From the NCBI GenBank assembly GCA_009760855.2, contig WPIO01000061.1, forward strand, positions 2,292,001-2,356,000: a DNA stretch of 64,000 nucleotides, given 5' to 3'. This stretch comes from Cristatella mucedo. Lineage: Eukaryota > Bryozoa > Phylactolaemata > Cristatellidae. Below the pieces are notes generated by a model. The model did not search any database and was not told the DNA's origin. It saw only the letters and a program-made list of their open reading frames with translations. This document shows, piece after piece, positions 38,717 to 48,961 of this stretch. Numbering within the stretch: the first letter of the stretch is position 1; every line of letters begins with the position of its first letter. The translations under genes and the position numbers were made by a program.

Positions 38717-40219
38717 ATGGCTTACCACGACGCACAGGCCGACTACAGCCACGAGTTTTTTGACAGCGGCGCAGACGATTACGCCGAAATCGCCGACAGC
38801 CTAGGCGGCGGGCTCGGCGGTAGCCTCTCGTTCGGCAATGCGACAGAGGCGAACCAAACGGCTTCGGCCGTACAGTCATCCAACGCCGCCTCGCCGTCGT
38901 CCGTCGCCGAGGCCGCGCTCCTGTTCGCACTGGCCACCGTCGGAGCGTCGCTGAACGCCGCCGTCGCCGCGTCGGTCGCGCTCTGCTCGCGGTTGCGTCG
39001 GCTCACCAACGCTTTCATTGTGCACGGAGCGCTCGTGGACGCGGCGCGCTGCTGCCTCTGTCTGCCGTACGCGCTGAGCGCGCTGAGCGGGGAGGCGCCG
39101 GCCGATTGCGATACGCTCGGCACGGTGGAGGTGGTGGCGCTCAGCGTCAGCATGTTCAACCTGCTCGCTATGGCGCTGACCGAGGCGTACACGTTCCACG
39201 TGCACAACATGGACGAGTTCGACACGGACCGGCGCGGCGCGCTGCTCTGCGTCCTGTTCGGCGTGTGCATGGTGTACACGGCCGGCCTCATCGTCCACCT
39301 CGGGCCGACGCTCATCGGCGGCCACTTCCAGTACGCCAAGGATGTCGGCAGCTGCTCGTTCCGCGACTACGTGCTGCAGGCCATCTGGGTGGCCGTCGTG
39401 TCGCTCACCGTCGCGCTCATATTCGCCTACGTCTTTAAGTTCTACAAGCAGCTCAGGGCCAACGACGACTTCCGCCTGCGCGTGCTCGGCCGCACGGTGG
39501 CCGCCTACTCGCGCAGCCTCGGCACCGGCGGCAACGGGGGCGCCGCGGCGGCCGCAGCCGCCAGCCCTCGCTACTTCAATGTGGTTCGCGCGCTGCAGCG
39601 GCGCATCAAGGTGCTCGCCACGATCGGCGCGTCCTACGTCGTCTGCTACTACCCGTTCTTCTTCCTGACCCTGATAGACCGCCACGTCGAACAGCCCAAG
39701 ATCTACTACAAGATTCTCACCTACCTCACGTGGTCGCAGGCCGCGCTCGCGCCGCTCGTCTTCATCGCCTGCGACCGCAGCCTCGGCCTCGTGTGCGGCA
39801 TCCGCCGCTGCTGCGCGGCCGCCGGCGGCGATGACGGCGAGGACAGCAGCGGCGCCGGCACGCCCAAGGCGCGGCGCGAGAACAGCAGCCAGCCTCTGGT
39901 GGCGCTGACACGCGACAGCTCGTACGCCGTCAGCTTCGCGGACAAGCTCGGGCAGAGGTCGAACGGCAGCCGCGGCGGCGGCGGTGACGGGAGCGGCGGC
40001 GGCCGCGGCTGGCGAGACAGAGGTGCGGGCGCAGCGGCGCAAGCGTACACCTGGCTGCCGGCACCGAATGGCCTGGTGGCGGACGAGAACGACGACGAGA
40101 GTCGTAGTGACACCGAGGCAGGACTGGTGACAGCGACGTGGATCGAGCGTCGCCCGGCGCGGACAGCGGCCGCCTCAGTGCCGGAACGCCTTGACTGTTC
40201 AGACGAGACGGCCATTTGA
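38717..40219 (+). CDS. Rhodopsin-like orphan GPCR, single exon, 500 residues
   Basis: Seven hydrophobic segments at about residues 63-90, 98-122, 134-160, 175-195, 218-241, 297-320 and 332-352 identify a class A receptor of the plasma membrane. Two N-glycosylation sequons (N41, N46) lie in the N-terminal tail. Cys131 (start of TM3) and Cys213 (loop 2) can form the usual disulfide, and D108 fits the TM2 sodium-site Asp. Departures from the family are that DRY is replaced by EAY (156-158), the TM4 Trp is absent, CWxP is CYYP (310-313) and NPxxY is replaced by APLVF (345-349). Helix 8 is followed by Cys360, 365 and 366, possible palmitoylation sites, then a Gly-rich tail ending ETAI. The start at 38,717 is chosen for its strong context (GCGATGG). 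An in-frame Met 71 codons upstream would add only an Arg/Ala-rich, UTR-like extension. Ligand and G protein are unknown. The pattern suggests a conserved invertebrate orphan group, but I do not assign a name. Confidence 0.85.
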   Translation: MAYHDAQADYSHEFFDSGADDYAEIADSLGGGLGGSLSFGNATEANQTASAVQSSNAASPSSVAEAALLFALATVGASLNAAVAASVALCSRLRRLTNAFIVHGALVDAARCCLCLPYALSALSGEAPADCDTLGTVEVVALSVSMFNLLAMALTEAYTFHVHNMDEFDTDRRGALLCVLFGVCMVYTAGLIVHLGPTLIGGHFQYAKDVGSCSFRDYVLQAIWVAVVSLTVALIFAYVFKFYKQLRANDDFRLRVLGRTVAAYSRSLGTGGNGGAAAAAAASPRYFNVVRALQRRIKVLATIGASYVVCYYPFFFLTLIDRHVEQPKIYYKILTYLTWSQAALAPLVFIACDRSLGLVCGIRRCCAAAGGDDGEDSSGAGTPKARRENSSQPLVALTRDSSYAVSFADKLGQRSNGSRGGGGDGSGGGRGWRDRGAGAAAQAYTWLPAPNGLVADENDDESRSDTEAGLVTATWIERRPARTAAASVPERLDCSDETAI

Positions 40220-41980
40220 GAGCGCGGCGGCAGCTCCGGCCCCAGCGCCGGAAAGCGCTGAGCCCTGCGGCGACGCGGGGCTAACGTGACGCGTCGTCGG
40301 GCCGGCGTTGCATTATTCTGCAGAAATTTTCCATACATTTTATGCTCAACAGGGAGATCGGTCCGCTAATGAAACTGTGGGGGAAGGAGGTTCGCTGTGA
40401 AGGCTGGCGCTCGGGCGTGCCACGCCGGCGCAGCAGCTTCTCATGGGTCAACTGGTCAGTTAATGGGTGATTAGCGGCAGGGCAGCAAAACCTAATTGCC
40501 TTAATTTATCGCCATCTTACCGGGTCATTGTCTAACCATTGTCCGGCTGGACTCAAACGACGCACCGCCTCGTCGCCGACTGGGAGCGCCTGGCACTGGA
40601 CTGGACGGGAATCGAGCGCGTCTGCGAACGCCGCGCTGTACGAACGCGTCGAAAGCATCGAGAACGTTGCGCCGCCTTGGACAGTCGTGATCTAAGTCGA
40701 CTAGGCGCGTTGCACGCCTCGCCAGTCGCTCTGACGTGTAGGAGGAGCAGAACGTCCGCGGGCACGATATATTTTTCGATGCGAGAAAATAGCCTGCTAG
40801 CGTGACGTTTTGACCAGGGGCAAAGCGTCAGCCGCCAGGCGGCGAAGTGTCAGCGGCCAGGGGACACTCAGCCCTGGCCGCCGCACATCTCTCCCAGCGA
40901 GGCCCGGACTATGCTGCTGTTTTGAGTATCGACGGTTCTCACTACTTCCGCGCGAGTCGGCTGACCCAAGGCAGACCGGGTCGCAAGGGCTGCGGGAGGG
41001 AGCGGGGCTCGGCGGACGGCGCTGACTTTCACCAGAGGTCTCATCGAGGACATGTGTGAGCTCCCCCGGCCCCAGAGACTGGTGGCGGACACCGGCGATT
41101 GGAGCGCTCTCCAGGAGCCGTAGGCGTCAGTGAGCAGAGACGAGCGGTCGAGCTCTGAAAAAGGCCAGGCTGCAAGCCCAGAGGCCAGCGGCGGCGGCGG
41201 CCGCCGCCGCGATACGAAGACGCAGCGGCCGCGCACATGGCGGCAGCACTGCCGACAGCAGCAGACGCTAGCGCGCTCGCGCTCTCTCCGCGGCGTATGC
41301 ATCGCGAGCTGCATGCGACGGATGCGTGTGTGCCGCCGCCCGCGGCGGCGAGCATCAAACGCTGTGCGGCAACGGGGGCTGTCGATACGGATCGTAACCT
41401 CTCCATTCGGCGCATTTAGCTCGTCCTATTATAACCGGACCCTTTGAAGTGCCGGTTGATCGAAGGTCTCGTAGCCGGGCTCGCGCGGGCGCGAGCTTCG
41501 CGCGGAGTCTCCTGCGGCAGCGGCGGCCGCGTGCTCGCCGGCGCGTCCGAGCGGACGCGAGCGCCACTCGTTTGCTCACCTGGCCGTAGCAAGCTGTCGC
41601 GAGGCGCATCGAGTGCCGGTGGGCGTTTGAACGCGGCGCCCTCTCGCGAAGTAGCGAGCGGGCTAATCGAGCCCGCGGTTCGACGCTGCTGCGGCACGTG
41701 CGTCTGGACGGAGGCGAGCTTGGCGGCTGTGTTCCATTGAAGCAGCTTCAGGCGCACCGAGGTGGTCCGCTGGCCTGCACACTGGCCGCACTTCGCGGCG
41801 CCGTGGTTGCAGCGTTACCGCGACGCACGGACCGGTCAGTGCCAAAGCGGCGTCGCGAGGATGCACTCTAATGCGTATTACGCTGTGCATTGTTTCCCGG
41901 ATGCCAACGGAGAGCGAGGACATAAACAAATTTCAGCAAAGCGCGCTAAACATCTATCTTGAGAGGCACGATGTGTCATT
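40220..41980. other. GC-rich sequence downstream of the GPCR
   Basis: Contains the GPCR 3' UTR, whose end I could not place because no AATAAA lies close by. It also contains GC-rich sequence with short GGC runs (41,190-41,205). No convincing further exon is seen. Confidence 0.4.
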
Positions 41981-42011
41981 AGGCTATCTTTATCAAAATC
42001 CGCCCCGAAGA

Positions 42012-42312
42012 GCAGCGGCGGAGCCAGGATTTTGATCTGCAGAACAAGACATGCACAATTTCTCTGCTGATTCCAAGTCCCGCAAGGTTTTCGTGTAGTT
42101 GGACTAGACCTTTAATTGATAATGGACAATACAGCGAAGAATATATTGCTCATTCGACACGAGCTCGGTGGTTGATTGTCGAGTGAAATTAAGGCTACAT
42201 TTCGTTGTCGGTGACGGTCACGGGAAAGGAGCGGAGGAATTGGGGCTGGCCCTGAACACGTGACCCGCTGAAGGAGAAGCAAATGCCTCTTGCCTCACGG
42301 CTGCGCCGCTGC
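42012..42312. mobile_element. MITE-like element, copy 1
   Basis: A 301-bp element ending in inverted repeats: GCAGCGGCGGAGCC at 42,012-42,025 and GGCTGCGCCGCTGC at 42,299-42,312 (13 of 14 bases pair). It has no coding capacity. A central word (ATTCGACACGAGCTCGG, from about 42,153) recurs at 48.46 kb in a second element of nearly equal length. No clear target duplication was found. Confidence 0.65.
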
Positions 42313-42728
42313 ATAGGCATTATTCATCCCGCTAATAACTTGCTACTTCCCTTTGTAGAAGGGTAGCCCGAAGACGCTCGCCGAGGGCGCCCATATCCAG
42401 AAGCCGCTTCGACTCGCCGCAAAGAAGTCTGTACCTTCTTGCGCTTTTGAAAAGCAAGAGGCCGCTCATTGAAAACGCGCCGCTAGGGGTGTCAAGAGAT
42501 TGCCTCGCTAGCAGTGCTGCTGCGTCACCCACTCCATAAAAAATCTATCGCGCTGATAATCCATCGCGAGCATTCGCACCGCAGCAGAGGCGACGCAGTA
42601 TCAGCCATTTTACACAATTCCATCGAGAAAAGTAAAAGCGAAGGCCGTCTCCTGAACTTTGTCAGCGCCCCGCCCCCCAGAGCTAGCCGATCGGTCCATG
42701 GGCTCTCGCTGAGCTGATTGACGAGCTG

Positions 42729-42876
42729 GGTTGGTCCAGCGGTTAAGGTGCTCGCCCCGACCAAGGTCTGGCTGAGGTCGTGGGCTCGAGCCCTGAGGCA
42801 TATGTGAAGCGCCTGGATAGAGATTTAGTTCTCTTGGGGCGCTATACAAATGCATTATTATTATTATTATTATTGA
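42729..42876 (+). mobile_element. SINE-A copy with target-site duplication
   Basis: Complete element. A box TGGTCCAGCGG is at 42,732-42,742 and B-box-like GGCTCGAGCCC at 42,783-42,793. A hairpin follows with stems AGCGCC (42,808-42,813) and GGCGCT (42,838-42,843) plus an inner AGAGA/TCTCT stem, then an (ATT)n tail. It is flanked by 9-bp direct repeats GACGAGCTG at 42,720-42,728 and 42,877-42,885. Confidence 0.93.
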
Positions 42877-42889
42877 GACGAGCTGACCA

Positions 42890-43824
42890 ACCCAACGGGC
42901 AACGACCCTACGCAGTCTGCCTTCAAGCGAAGACCCGCATTGGCCCGGCTGCCAACCGCCGACCTCAAGTCAGCTGCAGTGGGCCGGCGCTAGTGTCTGG
43001 GGCCCGCGTCCTACGCGCGTGGCGATATCGGGCGAGCGTCAGTCCCAGCGCCCAGCAAACGTTCCTATAGCGCTCCTGTAGTGTTATCGGCCTGCCACTT
43101 AGCTGCTGCCGAATCCATGCTCTCGTGTCAAATCACGAACGCCGGCTGTCTGCGTAAAGCCGCCGAGCGAAGTGCCCGAGTTCAAAGCGCGGAGCTTGAC
43201 TTTGGCATGAGCCAGAGCTCCAGTGTTCGCCGCATCGCTTTTGACATCTATTAGATTAACCACCGTAGGTTTGTTACTGCAGCTGTCTATGGCACGCGCG
43301 ATTTTCTGCTGTCTAGTTATCTCAGCATTAATCTTGCTTGACTTTAGGGTATACTTATATTCTATTTTCTATTTCAATGGCACAAACCTTTGACCCGGTT
43401 ACCTTGTGTTCTGACCCAGAGCAGTAGCACTCTTAATAAGCCCCATAGCGCAACCTGATGTAGATATTCCTAAAATTATGCAATATCCCTGGAATGTGCG
43501 GTAACTACTGAGTGTACGCACTCGTTCCAGAATTTTCTAAAGTTAGACATAGCAGTGAAAGGTTTGTGTGCTGACGTGTTAAGTTTGATGACGGCAATTT
43601 GAAATCATAACGGTTCCTGAATTCTAATGGTCGCAACAGGATATGCCATTATCCAAGCTTACCATGAATAAAAAATAAATTTAAGATATGGTTACTAAGA
43701 AGAACTTAAAGTGAGACAGTTTTACTTTCGTTGTAAGCAACCTAATACCTTGACACACTTGAAATTGTCGCTACTAGTTATGGGCAAGGGGGGCGACTCA
43801 GAAAATTGGAAAGCTTAACGTTTA
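42890..43824. other. Intergenic, nothing recognised
   Basis: GC-rich to about 43,230, then AT-rich. No gene, and no repeat shared with the rest of the window. Confidence 0.5.
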
Positions 43825-44360
43825 GCATCAGCTCTGTCAGCATATTTCCTGTAGCATCTGCACAAAATCTAGATGTCCGGTTCCAAAATGACCTATCGCT
43901 AGATGAGCGTATAAGCTCTTCAGTCAAGTCATGTAATAAGTGAGCCCACTTTAGTTTGTGTAAATTGATATAATTCGGGTCGGCTTAACAGGGATACTCC
44001 ATCCAAATCGGTCCATGCATTTTGACATCTCGTCTCGACTTCTATAACTCACCGCTAACCGGTCTACAGACCTGTGCAACCAGGCGCTTAAAGTTGGTGC
44101 AAAACACTGCGGCCAGGCTTGTCCGTCACGAGAGGCGCAGTTGCCACATAACGCCACTCCTCGCCGACCAGCACCGCCTCCAGTCAAGCAGCGTATTGAC
44201 TTCAAGGTACTGCAGCTCACTTTTAGGTCCCATTAATCACTGGTTTAAGCTATCAGATCTATCCCACCACCATGCTAGGTATCGTACTACCCGCATTTCT
44301 CACTCAAATAGTATGGCTATACATCAGACAAACATCAAAATCTTCAGAGACTGTGCCTAG
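43825..44360 (+). mobile_element. LINE-A RT fragment
   Basis: Plus-strand copy from GCATCAGCTCTGTCAGCATA through AATCTAGATGTCCGG, ACAGGGATACTCCATCC and the RT C-terminal region ([19 protein letters not shown]). It ends before the 3' UTR and is frameshifted and truncated at both ends. Confidence 0.85.
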
Positions 44361-45756
44361 AAGGAGGTTAAGCTGACGAACTGCTCGTCTTCTGTAGATG
44401 CTATCATAGATTGTTTCCTCTTTTTTCCTGTGTTCTAAGATCGCTAGAAATATGCTGGATAAACCTCTAACGCAAGCAAATCGCTTAGTTTCAAGCCTAT
44501 ACTGGCTTCTGCTAAAAATCTTTTAAATATCTAGTTGTCTATTCAGTTAGGGTGAAACTGCTGGCGGTGGCAATAGCAGTATTTAACGCAATTTCTGTCC
44601 CAAGGTGTTAATTGTTACTTCCCAATTGCTTATGCCTCGAGATTATGGAAATGGCCACTCTTCTCTTAAAACTTAAAATTTTGTAACCAGTGCAGTGATT
44701 GTTTGAAGTTAACCAATTCCCGATGACAACACTGAAAAAGTTGTATGTTTACAAAATCCCATTTATTCACAAAGAACAATGAATAAATCAAATCACGCCC
44801 TTGTATTCAGCTTGGTTTGTTAGTTAACACGTTACCTAGTTTTTCAGTTGTTCGTCCCTGCCGACACATTTACGCAGAGTCCTTCATGATGTACTTACAG
44901 TAGAACATTGCGGTACGGCAATGGTGAGTGTCAAACAAGAGGAACAGTGAGATAATTTTGTAATTGCCAAATCTAGCTGCACCGAGCACTCTCAAATCTG
45001 AAATTGAAAATTGAAAAACTAGAAATGAAGAGAACTATCAATTTAAAAGAGGTTCTTTAAGTGTGGCCATTGTATTTTAGCAGCTTTCGCTCAGTCTTTG
45101 CTGTCGCCCCGAATGGTGACTGGCACTTCAGGCGCTGCCTCTTGGACCAGCTGAGTTGGCGTATGGGAAAGATTCCCAAATGAACCTTTCAGATCGATGT
45201 CGTGCCGTGCCTACTTTGAGTAAGCAAATATGCACCAGCAGAATCTGCCCGTGATTCTTGACAGCGGCATACTATATCGGGCGAGCTGACAAGCACGATC
45301 GGCGGACACTCAGGTCAAATCAGTGCTAAAGTTTTCCTGGATAGTTAATATATATTTCTTTTGAAGTTATATATAAATGGCCACTCAGAAGAGTTCGAAA
45401 AGGAGTTGAAGCCAGTGATTGGCCGCTATACTGCAAATCACTTTCTCAAAAGAGATCATAAACTTAGTCTGCTGCTATGTCTTTGCTATACTGTCCTTGG
45501 TAATGACTTAATTACTTAAATTTCATTATATCCCGGTGAAAGCGCTCGCTTTGATCCTCTGAGTAAGCTTTTATATTCTTCTTAAATTTTTAAATTTGAG
45601 CATTAATAACATCGAATTGGAGGGAATTATTTAATCCATCTTGGCATGGTTCTTTATGAGGGCCTGAACCAGCTGCTCGCAGTTCTCAGTCGTGCGACTG
45701 GCCAGAGAGCCGTTAAACACTGCAGTGCAAGTGTTCAGTCGTGTTCAGCTTATTGG
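44361..45756. other. AT-rich intergenic stretch
   Basis: Nothing recognised on either strand beyond short AT runs. Confidence 0.55.
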
Positions 45757-45932
45757 TATATGATATTATAATTCATTTGTATAGCAACCCAAGAGAACTT
45801 TCTATCTATTCAGGTGCTTCGAGCTCTGCAGCTTGCTGCTTGGGCTCTAGCCCACGACCTCGGTCATCAAATACATACCTTGATCTTGGTCGCGGTGAGT
45901 GCCTAACCACTGAGCTAAACCAGCGCGGCGGT
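45757..45932 (-). mobile_element. SINE-A copy
   Basis: On the plus strand: AATTCATTTGTATAGCAACC, TCTATTCAGGTGCTTCGAG, GGGCTCTAGCCCACGACCTC, then TGAGCTAAACCAGCGCGGCG, the reversed head. Confidence 0.86.
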
Positions 45933-46851
45933 GAATTCGTCATACTCGAAGACTGCTATCTGCGATCCGACGAAGGTACCAGCTCTAACCTTTGCCTCAG
46001 AGGGTAAAAGAAAAACATAGTGGAGTTATATGAAGGCTGCCGACTCATTGCCAAGAACCATGATAACTTGCTTGACGATGCCTAAGTTGATATTTACTCG
46101 TGGCATCAGCCCAGTCAGCACCTTCCACGGGTCTGCGAGCGGCTTCCACTTTTTTTAGTTTTTTTCGACAAGTAATCCTATTCTCTGGGGCCATCTCCGT
46201 GATAGCACCGCAGTGTCGTGTTGCAACTATTCCGTAAGCAAAAAACAAGGAGGTTTCGCGAAGCCTCCATGGATGACATCATTTGGAGCTCTCCGATGAC
46301 CGCCGAGCCACCACAGCCATACGGTTGTAACAATTGCTGGTTGCCCCGTATTATTGCAGCAGAGGCTTTGGAATAGGAGTTTCTAAACGCGTATACGGCA
46401 CTACACTAGTCGCCGACTTCTCAGCCTTAGCAGAGCATGGCCCGAGTATTAACAATCTTGAGTGACTGGCAAGGGCGCCGCCCAGCGGCGAAAGCAGTTT
46501 GATCCACGGAGCGCCTTGCCTCGGCTGCACTCAGCAGCACCTTGACACACGTGGCGCCCTCTTTGAGGGGCACCAGTGTAATCTTTAGAGAGAGGCAGGC
46601 ACTTATTTTCGTTATGAAGCAGCACGAGTTTTAAGCTCTTTGTTGAAGTTTCCGTGAAAAGGTACCATTCACTCGGGTTTCTATTAGTGGTGTGCAGGTT
46701 TTTAATTCATTAAAATTTTTTTTTAAATGTCTTTAAAATTAGGTCCAGATTTCCAGAGCATTTTCAATGTATCTTTTATTTAAAAAGGCTAAAATTACTG
46801 CTGTTCGCCATCGGGTTAAACTCTGCTCAGAGCAAGTGAGCTCTTTTTAAG

Positions 46852-47055
46852 AAGCGCACGTTCGCGAATACCAATTTCTTGGCTGCCACCGGATCCATCG
46901 AATATAAAAATGCCCAGGAGAAACTGCTGTATGTAAAAGAGAAGGACTGGAACGGTAAGGAGAAAGGAAAGGCCGAGGAGGAAGAAAATGACGGCCTGGT
47001 TGACGTTCAGGATCAACTACAGCTTTCTGACGAGGAGGGGAACATTTTGGATTAA
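46852..47055 (+). CDS. Candidate terminal exon, acidic C-terminus, unrecognised
   Basis: A 67-codon open stretch without ATG follows a possible acceptor (CTCTTTTTAAG) and ends at TAA. The product begins KRTFANTNFLAATGSIEYKN, is rich in Lys and Glu in the middle, and finishes with an acidic segment (QLSDEEGNILD). AATAAA lies 127 bp past the stop. The codon pattern looks coding, but no upstream exon was found and I do not recognise the family. It could be a retrogene or transposon fragment. Confidence 0.3.
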   Translation, partial: KRTFANTNFLAATGSIEYKNAQEKLLYVKEKDWNGKEKGKAEEEENDGLVDVQDQLQLSDEEGNILD

Positions 47056-47181
47056 TAGTTTGGGCGAGGACTTAGAAGGAATTTTCATGGATGAAGGCTA
47101 TACCTTTTTTGGACAAAAAAGACATTTTAAATAATTTAATATATTTTAAAGCTTATTTTAAAATTATGACAATGCCGCACG

Positions 47182-47187
47182 AATAAA
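47182..47187 (+). terminator. Possible poly(A) signal
   Basis: AATAAA downstream of the candidate exon at 46,852-47,055, in AT-rich sequence where chance occurrence is likely. Confidence 0.3.
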
Positions 47188-47203
47188 ATATGAAACGCTA
47201 GTT

Positions 47204-47539
47204 TCAAGTGATTCCATTAGCTACGAATAGCCCAGACATATTGTTAAAGCAGCATAGCCCATCTTGCTGACTTAATAAATTGGAAACAGTTGGTGACGCT
47301 TTTTCTGATCTGTTACTTTTATACTTGCATTTCAGAAGTCTGACTCCGCGAGCGTAAATGTCGCAAGCTCTGCTTTTAGCTTTTCTAAGCCCACGGTCTC
47401 TGATCAGATCATCGAGGTCTCTGGTTTGAGAAATGTAGTTTTCTAACCTCAGCCGCGTGTGTGACATCAAGCTGCGGATCTGCATAATTTCTTCCTCACC
47501 ATCTGAATTGCTGCTCTCTCCTGAAGATGGCAGATCCAT
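47204..47539 (-). CDS. Hypothetical 111-residue frame
   Basis: It starts at an ATG with in-frame stops upstream. The N-terminal part is Ser/Glu-rich (SGESSNSDGEEEIMQIRSL), followed by a basic and acidic helical stretch (LENYISQTRDLDDLIRD), then a Lys/Arg-rich segment. No domain recognised. It lies between repeats, and the flanking minus-strand frames are broken, so it may be the remnant of a DNA transposon or another mobile gene. Confidence 0.25.
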   Translation of the reverse strand: MDLPSSGESSNSDGEEEIMQIRSLMSHTRLRLENYISQTRDLDDLIRDRGLRKAKSRACDIYARGVRLLKCKYKSNRSEKASPTVSNLLSQQDGLCCFNNMSGLFVANGIT

Positions 47540-48029
47540 TTCAGGAGGGGAGGGGACCGAGAGCTCAGGGCGGAATTACTAAAGCAATGGATTGAAAGCA
47601 CGATGGGAGGAGCGCTTTTGCCAACTCGACGCTTGGATGGATACGCCGTGTTGAAGTGGCCATTGCTTGAATGGTCAGCCGGTTCCCGCCAACTTCTCGG
47701 GATGTTAAACTTACAGGCTCTTTTGTATAGATCTTTCCCACAGCTCGGAAATGCGCGCACAACATTCTATCTATCTAGCGAGCAGCGATTTTCCAGCCAG
47801 TGTTGCAGCGAGATTTCTGTCAGTTATTGCAGGCAAAATGACATGCCCATGGCTGGTCTTGATCCCCGACCGGCGTGGAGAAGTACGGTTTCTAAGTCTT
47901 CCGCATCTATGCGAACGCTTATGCGGTATTCTTTTCCGCTCGTGTATTGTAAAATCGTCCATAGGCGTAGAAGAAAATGCGCTTGCTGGATGCAAACTGC
48001 CTCTCGATCCGATGGTAATATAATAGGAC

Positions 48030-48245
48030 TGCTTGCTGTGCATGCTGCCACTAACCACATTTGCATGCTGACCCTGTGCATGTCACCCCTAACCATATTA
48101 TTCATTTTGTTTGTTTTTTAAGCATGATTTTACTTGCTATTCTATTGCATATCACTTTGCAGCAAATGTAAAGCGCCTAGAAAGAGATTAAGTTCTCTCA
48201 TGGCGCTTTATCAAGTGCAATATCATTATTATTACTATTATTATT
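48030..48245 (+). mobile_element. LINE-A 3' end, recent-looking
   Basis: 5'-truncated tail from TGCATGCTGCCACTAACC through the hairpin (AAGCGCCTAG...GGCGCTTTAT) to an ATT-rich tail. It differs from the copy at 21,455-21,660 at only a handful of sites over about 190 bp. Confidence 0.9.
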
Positions 48246-48320
48246 CTCGCACTCTGCTATAAAAGAAATTTCCCAAGTTCCCCAACTTTCTTAATGAAAC
48301 CTCGACTGTTACACTTCCAT

Positions 48321-48622
48321 GCAGCGGCAATACCAGACTGGCTTGACCTGCAAAATATCAATCATTGTTCTGGGCAAGAGCCTTATGATTCCATGTAGCC
48401 CGGACAAGATCCACCATTAATGAAAAGTTATAGTACAGAGTCATAGCGTAGTGTTTATTCGACACGAACTTGGCGGTTGCTCGTCGAGTGGAATTAAGAC
48501 ATAATTTTATCATTGACCCCCGTCGGTGGGGGGGGGGGTTAAGGTGCAAGAATAAAGAGCGGTTTAGGTTGCTTCTCCGCTGAAGGGGGCATTTGCCCCC
48601 TACCCTCTGGCTTCAATTCTGC
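48321..48622. mobile_element. MITE-like element, copy 2
   Basis: About 302 bp. The left end GCAGCGGCAATACC and the right end GGCTTCAATTCTGC are diverged versions of the copy-1 termini. The shared core reads ATTCGACACGAACTTGG near 48,458, and the shared right-end word GGTTGCTTCTCCGCTGAAGG precedes GGGGGCATTTGCCCCC. Confidence 0.55.
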
Positions 48623-48961
48623 TTCCATTGACAGTTCTCTATAGTATTATGGCCGCACTACCGGCAGTCCCACTGAATGCCCAGGGTGCGTTTCTGCTAG
48701 GCTCTGAGTATAGACGTGTCGCCCGTAGAACACGCCAAGGTTCAAGAGGGTGTACCCGGCGCCAAACTAACGGGTGTACTGAGTTTGCTAAATGTAAAAA
48801 GTGCCTTCTCGTCAGAAAAACCAATAGTTTACAAACCAGTTCCTGCGTTCTCTCGCTAGAACTGCTGCCTATTTCTCCAAAGTAGTGGTAATATTTCCGT
48901 CGCTCACCATGACAACCACTGATAGCGTGCGCCACTAGAATGTCTGCTCTAGGGGCAGTAA

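Larger units (their letters stand above)
37380..41980. promoter_or_regulatory. CpG-rich block around the GPCR gene
   Basis: Dense CpG sequence spans the receptor gene and about 1.2 kb on each side. The part upstream of 38,717 is the likely promoter and 5' UTR. I see no clear TATA box at a sensible distance. Long antisense and out-of-frame readings across this block result from its GC bias. Confidence 0.5.

Noticed and set aside
38876-40042. 388-codon minus-strand frame opposite the GPCR
   Set aside because: Low-complexity Ala/Arg/Glu/Val-rich product, as expected antisense to GC-rich coding sequence. No domains.
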